Assembly (NCBI GenBank): GCA_007280275.1
Contig: QYQB01000043.1
Location: 1-47,910, forward strand
Direction: 5' to 3'
Source of the DNA: a bacterium
GTDB lineage: Bacteria; Bacteroidota; Ignavibacteria; UBA10030
Length of the DNA: 47,910 bases
Shown here one piece after another: positions 9,312 to 18,496 of this stretch (position 1 is the first letter of the stretch; each line of letters begins with the position of its first letter). A model generated the notes under the pieces. The model was not told the DNA's origin, did not search any database, and saw only the letters and a list, made by a program, of their open reading frames with translations. Both the position numbers and the translations under genes were made by a program.

Positions 9312-10679
9312 ATGGCAGAGCGCATACTTGTTGTTGATGATGAACAGATTATTCGCGAATCGCTCGGATTTGTCCTGAAGAAGGAGGGATACCAGGTTGA
9401 GGAAGCCCCGAACGGGAAGGAAGCTCTGGCAAAACAGGAAGCCCGTCCGTTTGATGTGGTCATCTCCGATATTGAAATGCCGGAGATGCGCGGGATGGAA
9501 TTGCTCGAGCACATTACGAAGCGGACGCCGCAGACGTTCGTCATCATGATCACTGCCTTCGCATCGATCGAAACAGCGGTCGCGTCCTTGCGCAAAGGGG
9601 CGTATGATTACGTTTTAAAACCGATCGACTTTGACGACATCCTGCACCGGCTCCGGAAGCTGCTGGACCATCGTGCCTTGTCGCTCGAGAACTCTTTGCT
9701 CCGCCAGGAGATCAATAGAACGTTTGACTTCGACCAGATTATCGGTCAGAGCCAGAGCATGAAGAGTGTCTTTCAGATCATCAAGACCGTTGCAGAAAGT
9801 GACGGTACTGTCCTGATCACCGGAAAAAGCGGTACCGGAAAAGAACTGGTCGCCAGGGCTCTCCACTACAACAGCAAACGGAAGTTGAAGCGATTCGTGG
9901 CGATCAATTGCGGTGCAATCGTCGAGACCCTCTTCGAAAGCGAGCTCTTTGGACACAAAAAAGGCTCCTTCACCGGTGCGACAACGGACAAGGAAGGGCT
10001 CTTCAAAGTGGCCGATGGCGGGAGCGTCTTCCTCGATGAAGTGAGCGAGATCCCTCTGCACCTTCAGGTCAAGCTCCTTCGGGCCATCGAGCAGAAGGAA
10101 GTCATCCCGGTCGGATACACTGACCCGGTCACGATCGACGTGCGGATCATCGCCGCGACAAACAGGGATCTCCGTCTGGAGGTCGAGAACGGAAAATTCA
10201 GAGAGGATCTGTTCTATCGGCTCAATGTGGTGGAAATCGATCTCCCGTCATTGGCGGGGAGAAAGGAAGATATTCCGCTCCTGTGTCAGCATTTCCTCGA
10301 AGCCTTCAGAAAGCACATGGGTCGACCCATTCAAGGTTTTTCAAACGAAGCCATGAGCGCGATGATGCAGTACCAGTGGAAAGGCGAGGTCCGGGAGCTC
10401 GAGAACGTCATTGAGCGAGCTGTGATATTCTGTGACAAAGAGTTCATCGGACTCGAGCATTTGCCTGACTATTTCCGGCAGATGACCTCGCAGCATTCCT
10501 CGTTGCTCGCGGGCGGGCACCAGATGCTCCGGGATGCGGTCAAGGCATTCGAACGAACCTATATCGAACAGGTGCTCGCACAACACGAGCGCAACAAGGA
10601 AGCAACAGCCCAGGCACTCGGCGTTAGCCTCTCGTCGCTGTACAGGAAGATGGAAGAGCTCGAAATCCCGACGAGGTGA
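9312..10679 (+). CDS. Sigma-54-dependent response regulator (NtrC family: receiver, AAA+, Fis-type HTH)
   Basis: MAERILVVDDEQIIRESL receiver; Walker A GKSGTGKE; GSFTGA loop; C-terminal HTH ATAQALGVSLSSLYRKMEEL. ORF overlaps the HK stop codon, suggesting co-transcription. Confidence 0.95.
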   Translation: MAERILVVDDEQIIRESLGFVLKKEGYQVEEAPNGKEALAKQEARPFDVVISDIEMPEMRGMELLEHITKRTPQTFVIMITAFASIETAVASLRKGAYDYVLKPIDFDDILHRLRKLLDHRALSLENSLLRQEINRTFDFDQIIGQSQSMKSVFQIIKTVAESDGTVLITGKSGTGKELVARALHYNSKRKLKRFVAINCGAIVETLFESELFGHKKGSFTGATTDKEGLFKVADGGSVFLDEVSEIPLHLQVKLLRAIEQKEVIPVGYTDPVTIDVRIIAATNRDLRLEVENGKFREDLFYRLNVVEIDLPSLAGRKEDIPLLCQHFLEAFRKHMGRPIQGFSNEAMSAMMQYQWKGEVRELENVIERAVIFCDKEFIGLEHLPDYFRQMTSQHSSLLAGGHQMLRDAVKAFERTYIEQVLAQHERNKEATAQALGVSLSSLYRKMEELEIPTR

Positions 10680-10867
10680 GGAAAATTCAGCGCGTTGAAA
10701 GGCGCCTAATAGTTGCTCTTTGGCAAGCTTTTAGGCCATTTTTCGACTCTTCTAATCTTTGAGAATCCCATTCCCGCCGCGTTCCCAATAGTGAGCAAAT
10801 GTACATTCCCCTTTCAATTCTGTTGGCCATTTCTGCGAAAAACTCGCACTTCACCTTTTTTTCCGGT

Positions 10868-10883
10868 TGGCACGCTCCTTGCA
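10868..10883 (+). promoter_or_regulatory. Sigma-54 promoter (-24/-12)
   Basis: TGGCACG-ctcc-TTGCA, matching the consensus TGGCACG-N4-TTGCW, 72 bp upstream of the 10955 ATG. Confidence 0.85.
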
Positions 10884-10954
10884 CTTTCGCAACGCAGGAT
10901 AAAGCATCATCCTAGCACCGTGGTTGTTACCCGAATAGTCAACAGGAGGACACA

Positions 10955-11215
10955 ATGGAGCGAGCTAGAATGCAATCGTCAGGATCGTCAGAAGGGCTGG
11001 TTGCGGGTAATCTGAAAGATTCCGTACGCACGTATGAACGTGCATTGATCATCGACTCGTTGCGAGTCAATGGTAATGACAAGCGCAAAGTATCCAAACT
11101 GCTTGGAATCAGTCTCTCGTCGTTGTACCGGAAGCTGCGTGAGCTTTCGATCGAAGATTTGGAAGAAGGTCACGAAGGCGAGCACGCAACTGAGTTCACT
11201 TCTGCCATGAGTTAA
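10955..11215 (+). CDS. Small stand-alone Fis-type HTH protein
   Basis: 86 aa; NDKRKVSKLLGISLSSLYRKLRELSIED resembles the C-terminal HTH of the adjacent NtrC-type regulator; RBS aggagg. Confidence 0.8.
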   Translation: MERARMQSSGSSEGLVAGNLKDSVRTYERALIIDSLRVNGNDKRKVSKLLGISLSSLYRKLRELSIEDLEEGHEGEHATEFTSAMS

Positions 11216-11234
11216 GAGTCAGCTGTTCGATTGA

Positions 11235-11276
11235 GTGATGCGCCGTTGTGCAAGGGGAAAGTTGCAGGCGCATCAC
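11235..11276 (+). other. Strong RNA hairpin downstream of the Fis-type gene
   Basis: GTGATGCGCC (11235-11244)/GGCGCATCAC (11267-11276) with inner TGCAA/TTGCA stem; no U-tract. Confidence 0.7.
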
Positions 11277-11300
11277 GAGTGCAATGGAAGGAGCAGAGCT

Positions 11301-11442
11301 ATGAAACCGGGCTGGTGGGTTTGCCGGAATTCTTGCTGCGATCGCTGTAGGGGGAACCTTGTTGTATCTTCGTCATTTTCGGGGGGATGATCTGGAAGAC
11401 TTTCATTTCGTTGATGACGATAGTGCATTGAAGAACTTTTGA
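11301..11442 (+). pseudogene. Possible small single-TM protein interrupted by a frameshift
   Basis: RBS aaggag then ATG MKPGWWV; removing one base from gggtttgcc would give MKPGWWVAGILAAIAVGGTLLYLRHFRGDDLEDFHFVDDDSALKNF*. Confidence 0.4.
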
Positions 11443-11494
11443 GCGTTCCCGCCTGAGTCGCCAGCAGATGAATTTGATGGCGTGAACTTTATTT

Positions 11495-11581
11495 CTGATT
11501 CCCGGAATTCACCTCGCCCCAGGGAGGGGCGAGGGTTTGAAATCGAGAATCAGTTCGGGCTCCTGCAATCTTGCGCAGGAG
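11495..11581. repeat. Nested and adjacent inverted repeats
   Basis: CTGATTC (11495)/GAATCAG (11547) enclosing CCTCGCCCC/GGGGCGAGG (11512-11534); then CTCCTGC/GCAGGAG (11560-11581). Confidence 0.6.
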
Positions 11582-11621
11582 AGGAGAACATATTCACGAA
11601 GCAGGGGAAGAACAGAAGTCT

Positions 11622-11678
11622 GCCCACAGGTGTGCCACGCATTCGCTTGAGAGCATTGCCGCCTGTGGGCTTTTTTTT
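11622..11678 (+). terminator. Rho-independent terminator
   Basis: GCCCACAGG ... CCTGTGGGC followed by TTTTTTTT. Confidence 0.7.
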
Positions 11679-11821
11679 CCAGATCGCCGGAGGAGCTCTC
11701 GCTTGCGCTATCCCATGTGCACGTGCTCCGGCAATGTTTCTGACCCCGTTCGAATTGGCGATTTTCGATCCTGAATGATGGTATTCGACGAACATTAACC
11801 GGAGTCCCGAAGCGAGGATCT

Positions 11822-12271
11822 ATGGAAGCGAGCAAGAATCAACTGGCAGAGCACATGGCGGACCTTACCTACGAGCTTCTGGAGAACTGCCAGATCAAGA
11901 TCGAGCGTACGGCCCACAAACTCAATCTCACCGTAGCCGAGTTCAAGCTGCTTCGCTCGATTCAAGACGGAGAGAAATTGTCAGCTGGGAGTCTCGCAAA
12001 GCGACTCGGGCTTTCGAGCAGCCGCATCACGAGGATCATCGATGGACTCGTAAAGAAAGAAATGGTCAGGAAGGATGCGGGAGGCAACGATCGCCGCGTG
12101 GTGGATGTTCAACTGACCCCCATCGGAGTGGATACGCGAAACCAGCTCAAGGATATGTACACAAGCGTTCATCGGGATATCATCGATCTCCTGCCTTCCG
12201 ATGCCGGTGAATCAGTCTTGCTCGCCATGGAAAAACTCCGCGAGGCAACACACGAGTGGGTTAAGCAGTAA
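11822..12271 (+). CDS. MarR-family transcriptional regulator
   Basis: 149 aa; wHTH LSAGSLAKRLGLSSSRITRIIDGLVKKEMVRKDAGGNDRRVVDVQLTPIG. Confidence 0.88.
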   Translation: MEASKNQLAEHMADLTYELLENCQIKIERTAHKLNLTVAEFKLLRSIQDGEKLSAGSLAKRLGLSSSRITRIIDGLVKKEMVRKDAGGNDRRVVDVQLTPIGVDTRNQLKDMYTSVHRDIIDLLPSDAGESVLLAMEKLREATHEWVKQ

Positions 12272-12597
12272 GCCGCAGTAAAACCGTTACAAGCGAGAGA
12301 TTCATTTTCCATCCACTTCGATCTGCCTATCTGTCTCATCTTCCCCTTTTCCATTTTCAACAACCTCCAAATGAGTACCGACTTGATTCGAGTTGGACTT
12401 GTCCACTCTTCTTCCGACTGCATGTAATTGCTTTATATCTGACAACTTTTCAGATGTCCTTTTTCTCAATTCTTACCATCGGAATGCCAAAATGCCGTTG
12501 GAGGCAAGTGTAATAATTGAGAATGTGGATCCGCCGGACATTGTCGCAAATCTCTCCACTTTCTGCAATTCTGACATAACATTGTACAAGAAATAGT

Positions 12598-12613
12598 AGG
12601 CACACTTCTTGAA
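12598..12613 (+). promoter_or_regulatory. Weak sigma-54-like candidate
   Basis: AGGCACA-cttc-TTGAA; correct spacing but GA instead of GC at -12. Confidence 0.25.
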
Positions 12614-12649
12614 ATCATTGAACGATCATCGCAGAAGTGGTGCGTCTTT

Positions 12650-12686
12650 GCTGAATTATTCAGCAGGTGCACAAAAGAAATGTGCA
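12650..12686. promoter_or_regulatory. Two adjacent dyads upstream of a cytochrome gene (operator candidates)
   Basis: GCTGAAT-t-ATTCAGC (12650-12664) and TGCACA-aaagaaa-TGTGCA (12668-12686). Confidence 0.45.
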
Positions 12687-12736
12687 ACATGTGTCAATGT
12701 TCCTACCATCCATTTTCAAATTGAAAGGGCTCAATC

Positions 12737-14917
12737 ATGAGGCGTTTGCTTTCTGTCTGTGTTCTGCTGCTTATGGTATGCCTTGCGTTTACAGACGCAT
12801 ATTCTCAAGCAGTGGACCTGAAGGTCGTGGCGATGTCTCCCGGTCTCCGGAGCAGCGGCTATCCGAGCTTCTCGTCTCCAGCTGCAGGTACGCCCAATTA
12901 TGTCTCCACGGGACTCAGGACCGTTGGTAAAGGCATGAAGGTGTACCTGAAGGCCGATACAGTCGGCTCAGGTGCGACAAAAGTAACAACTTATGCATGG
13001 ACATTTGTGTCCAAGCCGCCAGGATCCACGGCAGCGTTCAGCGATGCAGCAAAGGATTCCGTGACATTTATCCCGGACGTTACAGGTCAGTACATCGTTC
13101 AGGTTGCTGTAAACGGCGCCGCGAAGACTCACGTTGACACAATTACGGCCAGCACCTATCGCGGTATCACCACTTTGGTGCAGTCGTGCCCCTGTCATGC
13201 CGGCTCTGCCACCTTCCTGAATTCCTACAGCAACTGGAAGACCACGAAGCACGCAACGATCTTCGCGCGTGGGATGACTGGCCAGCTTGAGAATTCAGAA
13301 GGCACCCATTACAAAGGTGTGTACACGAAAAGTTGCTTCAAATGTCACACGACCGGATGGGAATCTCTGACGAACAACGGAAACTTTGGCTACCTCGCAA
13401 ACACAGGTGCCACAGCCACACCGCCAACGTCGTTTGACTCCACGTGGTACAAAGGTCTTCCTTTGGAAGGCGGCGACTACCTGATTCCGTTCCAGGATTC
13501 CACGCTCTACAAGAAGCTTTCACCTCAAATGCTGGCGGTTGGCAGCATAGGCTGCGAAAGCTGCCACGGCCCGGCAGATGACCATGCGACGACCGCCGAC
13601 AAGAAGAAGATCAGTGTTACGGCTGATGCGGGCGTCTGCAACCAGTGCCACGAATCTCCGAAGGGGCATTCGCTTGGATATTTCTGGAGAGGCTCGACAC
13701 ACTCCACCATGAAGACCAGTGCCGCTGAAGCGAGTCGCAATTCGTGCTGGCCATGTCATAACGGAACGGCGTTCATTTCGTTCACGAATGCATGGGCAGC
13801 CGGACGAAAGACGACATCTGCTGATTCAGCGAAAGTTGATCCAACTTTTCAATCGATATCGTGCTCAGTCTGCCACGATACACATGGCAGTTCGAACGAA
13901 CACCTTCTCCGCTACACAAAGATCGATACACTTATCAACGGGTACAAAGTACCCGCGGGTGTAGGTGGATTTGGTCAAATGTGCATGAACTGTCACCGCG
14001 CGCGTAACAACTCGGTGACCCAAGTGAAGGGTCAGATGGGAAAATTCGGCGACCGGTTCTATCCGCACTATAGTCCTCAAGCTGATATGTACCTCGGAAC
14101 CAATGCTTGGGAATTTGGACTCAAGCTTGAAGGACTGAATACGCACGGCGGACTGAAGAATGGCTGCGTTACATGTCATATGTCCGAACGGATGGTTGTG
14201 CCGAACTACACGAAGGTTCAATCTGATCACGGCATGTCGATGGCGGAGAATGGCGTTGACAAAGTCGAAGGATGCGTCGAGTGTCACGGTGCTATCAAGT
14301 CGTTCAAGGACATCAAAGCGTCATTCGACTACGATGGCGATGGCCAGGTCAAAAGTGCCGTTGAGGAAGTGGCTGGACTAATGGCAAAGCTGAAGGCCAA
14401 GTTACCTGTAGATGCGACAGGTGAGCCGGTCACGATGGCGGCGGATTCGATGCTCGTTAGGAACTTCGCTACCACGAACAAGGTGAGCTACTCCACGCTG
14501 ATCGCGTCGTTGTTCAACTACAATTATGTTTCTCACGACATGAGCCTGGGTATCCACAACACGAAGTACACAGTGGCGATCCTTCGGGCCTCACTCGGAT
14601 TGGTGACCGGCGTCGAAATGGATCCATTGCCGATTCCCAAAACGTTCGAGCTGAGCCAAAACTATCCGAACCCCTTCAATCCGACGACCGAAATCCGCTT
14701 CGACATTCCGAAGTCATCGAGCGTCAAGGTGGTGGTCTATGATATCATGGGCCGGGTGGTCAGGACGCTGGTCGATCAGAAGATGGAAGCCGGTTCACAC
14801 CGGATTTCATGGAATGGTCGCGATCTGGCTGGCAACACTGTCTCCAGCGGGGTTTACTTCTATCACATCAGTGCTGACGGATTCGCAGCCACGAAGAAGA
14901 TGACCTTGATGAAGTAG
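12737..14917 (+). CDS. T9SS-secreted multiheme cytochrome c (8 CxxCH + 1 CxCH)
   Basis: Signal peptide; CPCH, CFKCH, CESCH, CNQCH, CWPCH, CSVCH, CMNCH, CVTCH, CVECH; T9SS CTD LSQNYPNPFNPTTEIRFDIP...SGVYFYHISADGFAATKKMTLMK. Confidence 0.92.
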   Translation: MRRLLSVCVLLLMVCLAFTDAYSQAVDLKVVAMSPGLRSSGYPSFSSPAAGTPNYVSTGLRTVGKGMKVYLKADTVGSGATKVTTYAWTFVSKPPGSTAAFSDAAKDSVTFIPDVTGQYIVQVAVNGAAKTHVDTITASTYRGITTLVQSCPCHAGSATFLNSYSNWKTTKHATIFARGMTGQLENSEGTHYKGVYTKSCFKCHTTGWESLTNNGNFGYLANTGATATPPTSFDSTWYKGLPLEGGDYLIPFQDSTLYKKLSPQMLAVGSIGCESCHGPADDHATTADKKKISVTADAGVCNQCHESPKGHSLGYFWRGSTHSTMKTSAAEASRNSCWPCHNGTAFISFTNAWAAGRKTTSADSAKVDPTFQSISCSVCHDTHGSSNEHLLRYTKIDTLINGYKVPAGVGGFGQMCMNCHRARNNSVTQVKGQMGKFGDRFYPHYSPQADMYLGTNAWEFGLKLEGLNTHGGLKNGCVTCHMSERMVVPNYTKVQSDHGMSMAENGVDKVEGCVECHGAIKSFKDIKASFDYDGDGQVKSAVEEVAGLMAKLKAKLPVDATGEPVTMAADSMLVRNFATTNKVSYSTLIASLFNYNYVSHDMSLGIHNTKYTVAILRASLGLVTGVEMDPLPIPKTFELSQNYPNPFNPTTEIRFDIPKSSSVKVVVYDIMGRVVRTLVDQKMEAGSHRISWNGRDLAGNTVSSGVYFYHISADGFAATKKMTLMK

Positions 14918-14942
14918 CTCTGTTCCAAGCACCAGTCTTAGA

Positions 14943-14977
14943 AAAGAAGCCCTGGCAGATCTGTCAGGGCTTCTTTT
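14943..14977 (+). terminator. Rho-independent terminator
   Basis: aaagaagccctg-gcagatctgt-cagggcttcttttt. Confidence 0.9.
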
Positions 14978-15344
14978 TGTTCTTCAGATCTGCCACCTTG
15001 AACCACGATCCTTCACTGACCCGCATCCAGTCCTGTTTCCTTCGCACTTACACTGGTTTCACGAAACCGTTCTTAGACTTGTAGAAATTTGCAGCGACGC
15101 AGACATAAAGAGAATTCTTACACAATGCTACAAGGATGCGGGCCATGATGTTGTGCATCTCAACACATATGTCCCATTCCCCTTGTTTCATTGGGGAAAA
15201 GCGAACTATTCTTCTTGTCAGAAGTTGGAATGAATGCGAACTCAAGTTGGCAATGATAGGAAACAACAGCCCTTTAATTGCTTGATGTTTGTCAATTTTC
15301 GTCAATTCTGGCACTATCTGGGGGGTTCCAATTTGTAGCCTTTG

Positions 15345-15360
15345 CGGCATAGGAATTGCG
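15345..15360 (+). promoter_or_regulatory. Candidate sigma-54 promoter
   Basis: CGGCATA-ggaa-TTGCG; GG and GC at correct -24/-12 spacing; 134 bp upstream of the 15494 ATG. Confidence 0.55.
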
Positions 15361-15493
15361 GGTTTTCAAGTTCAACAACTTATGGAGCTTTTCACATTGA
15401 TGTCTTATTATCACGTATTCGGCCCCGCAAAACAGAGCTTATTCGGCAACCTGATTTCTCAATGACGCAGTGCACACCTTTGAGGGAGGTACC

Positions 15494-18397
15494 ATGAAGA
15501 GATTTCTACTTGGCTTTATTGTTCTGGCAGCATTGATCTGCATCCTCGCTTTGCCCGTTTTGGCACAGATCCAGACGGCAAAGATCTCCGTGGTTAGTGT
15601 CCCGGATCGTTTCAAGGCTGCAAATAAGAACCAATCAACGACCGGCCTGAAATCAGTTGGCGTTGGAAGCCGTGTTGTGCTGGCCCCCATCGTATTCTCA
15701 GGCAACGGTGGAAAGTACGCAGACACGCTTCTCACGGTCACGAGTGCGACGTGGACTCTGAAGAGCCCGTACGGCGCGACAAAGACTATCCAGGACACGG
15801 CTGCCGGTTTGAATGGCAAGATTGTCTATTTCGTCCCCGACACAGTGGGCGACTGGACCGTGACGATGACGGCAACGACTGCGAAGGGTGCTGCATCGCA
15901 AGTGACAACGACAATCGTAGCAGCCAAGTTCATCGGCGCTGGAATCACGATGCAGGCGAACCAGAACGTTCCGAATGGTTGCGCGTGCCATCTTGTGAAC
16001 ACAACCAATTTTACCGATTGGTCAAAGTCGAACCATGCGACGGCTGTGAAGCGCAAGCTCAACGACGCGGCCGGTCACTTCAGCTTCAGCTGCTTCTCCT
16101 GCCACTCCGCTGGGTATGATGGACTGACCTCCAGCGGCAACAACGGATTTGATGATGTGGCAGCGGCAGAGAAATTCACAACGGTTTCGAAAAATGCTCC
16201 TGGAGTATTTGACTCTCTGACGACCCTTTATCCGAAGTCGATGTCGTTGACCGGGATCCAGTGCGAGAATTGCCATGGTCCAGCGGGTCAGCACACTGCA
16301 GCCTTCCCAGTAGCGGGCAACAACAAGTTGGATGAGACGCTCTCATCAAACGTATGCGCCCCGTGTCACTTCTCCTCTGATCGCCATGGAATCGGATATG
16401 CATGGTCAGCTTCTGCGCACGCCATTTCGACGACAGAAGGAATCCAGACGCAATACACCGATCGTCCGATTTGCGCACGCTGCCATACCGCCCAGGGCTA
16501 CATCAATGAAGTAGTCGGTAGTAAAGCCCAGCCGGTTCCGGCTACTGGCGATCTGGTGTATGCCAATCCAATGCCCATCGGATGCTCTACCTGCCATGAT
16601 CCGCACAATGGCTCAAATGAGATGCAACTGCGTGCAAAGACGATCGGCGATGCTTGCGTCGGTTGCCACATTACGCGCATGAGTAGCCGTGGTTTGCACA
16701 CTGCACATCAAGGTTCGATGTTGATCGGAACAAACACGGCCTCATTCAGTCTGGATGTCGCGAATGCCTACCTGCTCGCTCCGTCAGGCTCGGTCCAGCA
16801 GAACAATGCCGCAGTTGGTACGTGGGGGGGATGGGAACTCCCTGGCTACACATATGAGAACTCCTCGCACAGCGATATCAAGGAGCGATGCGTCGCGTGC
16901 CATATGGCGAGTTCTCCTTCATACCTTGCTGCATCTGCATCGAACTTCACAAAAGCCGACACAATGCTGACCAAACTTGGGCGGCATACGTTCAAGGTCG
17001 CGTATGAGAATATCGTCGGCCAGGACACGACGACGATTCTGAATCCTACCGGCTGCGACGAGTGCCACGGAACGGTGTCCATCGAATTTGTCGAGTCAAC
17101 CCAGGCGAAGACCGATAAACTACTTGCAAGCCTGTATGCTGCGTTGCCAAAACGGGATACGATCATCAGTGCAATCAATCCCACCGGTACGCCGATCCTC
17201 TTCACCGACACAATCACGTGGCAAAACAATTCAAAGCTTCCTCTGACCTCGAAACGCAAGCTTTCGGTCGTTGAGCGCGCGGCTGCCTACAATCTGCAGT
17301 TCGTTCGTAACGATGGTAGCGGTGGCGTGCACAACTACAACTATTCAAAGGGCCTTCTCAACTCCTCGCTCGAGCAGGTGAAGCTCGGCGCCGGAGCGTC
17401 CTCAATCTCCTCGATCAAAGACGTGCCGGTTGATAACGGCAAGAAGGTCCAGGTTGTCTGGTCCGCCTTCCCGGCAGAGACGTATAGCTTCAACCAGGTG
17501 ATCAATTATGGAGTGTGGAGAAAAGATCCGATTCTGCCCAGCCTCAATTCGGTTAAGAAGGCCGGCAGTTTCACGGAAATGATGAGCACAACGAGCCAGG
17601 GCGGCCAGGTTGTTCTGGGCGGCAGCGTTTGGTCATACGTTGGCTCAGTCCCTGCATCTGGAATGGCACAGTATTCATTCCTGGCTTCGACACTCTTCGA
17701 TTCCACGAAAACCTCAGGTCAGCGGTGGACAGTTTTCTATGTTGCCGGCTACACCAAGGACAACCAGGTCATGTTTTCGAGCCAGCCCGACAGCGGATAC
17801 TCGGTGGACAACCTCGCTCCGGCTGTTCCATCAGGCTTGAATGCCTCGTTCTCGAAGAACACCGTTACATTGAAGTGGACGGCGAATGTTGAGAGCGACG
17901 TGTATCAGTACGCGATCTATCGTGGAACAACATCAACCTTCAACCCGGCGGGTACCACGCCTTTGGCGAAGGTTCGTACACCTCTCTATCAGGATCCGGT
18001 TTCTCAGAGCGGTGTGACGTACTACTACAAGGTCTCTGCACTCGATATCGCGGGTAACGAGAGCGGATACACCAGCGTGAGTGTGCTCACAGATGTCCAG
18101 AACGGCAGCGGTCTGCCGACGGAATTCGCGTTGAACCAGAACTTCCCGAATCCGTTCAACCCGACGACAGAAATCGCATTCTCGGTGCCGAAACAAACCC
18201 CTGTCAAGGTCGTGATCTACGGCTTGTCCGGAGAGGTTGTTGCGACAGTCGTGAATCAGACGATGTCTGCCGGCAATTACCGTGTCACGTGGAATGGCAA
18301 AACCGACGACGGTCGTGCTGTGGCAAGCGGTGTCTACTTCTACCATTTGCAGGCGGACGGATTCACTGCAACGAAGAAAATGACATTGCTGAAGTAA
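15494..18397 (+). CDS. T9SS-secreted multiheme cytochrome c (8 CxxCH + 1 CxCH) with FnIII-like domain
   Basis: ATG after gggaggt RBS; signal peptide; CACH, CFSCH, CENCH, CAPCH, CARCH, CSTCH, CVGCH, CVACH, CDECH; CTD LNQNFPNPFNPTTEIAFSVP...KKMTLLK. Confidence 0.93.
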   Translation: MKRFLLGFIVLAALICILALPVLAQIQTAKISVVSVPDRFKAANKNQSTTGLKSVGVGSRVVLAPIVFSGNGGKYADTLLTVTSATWTLKSPYGATKTIQDTAAGLNGKIVYFVPDTVGDWTVTMTATTAKGAASQVTTTIVAAKFIGAGITMQANQNVPNGCACHLVNTTNFTDWSKSNHATAVKRKLNDAAGHFSFSCFSCHSAGYDGLTSSGNNGFDDVAAAEKFTTVSKNAPGVFDSLTTLYPKSMSLTGIQCENCHGPAGQHTAAFPVAGNNKLDETLSSNVCAPCHFSSDRHGIGYAWSASAHAISTTEGIQTQYTDRPICARCHTAQGYINEVVGSKAQPVPATGDLVYANPMPIGCSTCHDPHNGSNEMQLRAKTIGDACVGCHITRMSSRGLHTAHQGSMLIGTNTASFSLDVANAYLLAPSGSVQQNNAAVGTWGGWELPGYTYENSSHSDIKERCVACHMASSPSYLAASASNFTKADTMLTKLGRHTFKVAYENIVGQDTTTILNPTGCDECHGTVSIEFVESTQAKTDKLLASLYAALPKRDTIISAINPTGTPILFTDTITWQNNSKLPLTSKRKLSVVERAAAYNLQFVRNDGSGGVHNYNYSKGLLNSSLEQVKLGAGASSISSIKDVPVDNGKKVQVVWSAFPAETYSFNQVINYGVWRKDPILPSLNSVKKAGSFTEMMSTTSQGGQVVLGGSVWSYVGSVPASGMAQYSFLASTLFDSTKTSGQRWTVFYVAGYTKDNQVMFSSQPDSGYSVDNLAPAVPSGLNASFSKNTVTLKWTANVESDVYQYAIYRGTTSTFNPAGTTPLAKVRTPLYQDPVSQSGVTYYYKVSALDIAGNESGYTSVSVLTDVQNGSGLPTEFALNQNFPNPFNPTTEIAFSVPKQTPVKVVIYGLSGEVVATVVNQTMSAGNYRVTWNGKTDDGRAVASGVYFYHLQADGFTATKKMTLLK

Positions 18398-18410
18398 TTC
18401 GATCACGGAT

Positions 18411-18433
18411 GCCCCGCCCGAACCGGGCGGGGC
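18411..18433 (+). other. GC-rich hairpin between tandem cytochrome genes
   Basis: gccccgccc-gaacc-gggcggggc, no poly-U; may attenuate or stabilise mRNA. Confidence 0.65.
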
Positions 18434-18496
18434 GTCTCTTACTCACAAAGGAATTTTGTGTCGCACCTCAAATCGAATACCCAAGAGGGAGGTTGT

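Noticed and set aside
15309-15325. TGGCACT at 15309 as a sigma-54 -24 element
   Set aside because: The -12 position reads GGGGG; the better candidate is at 15345.
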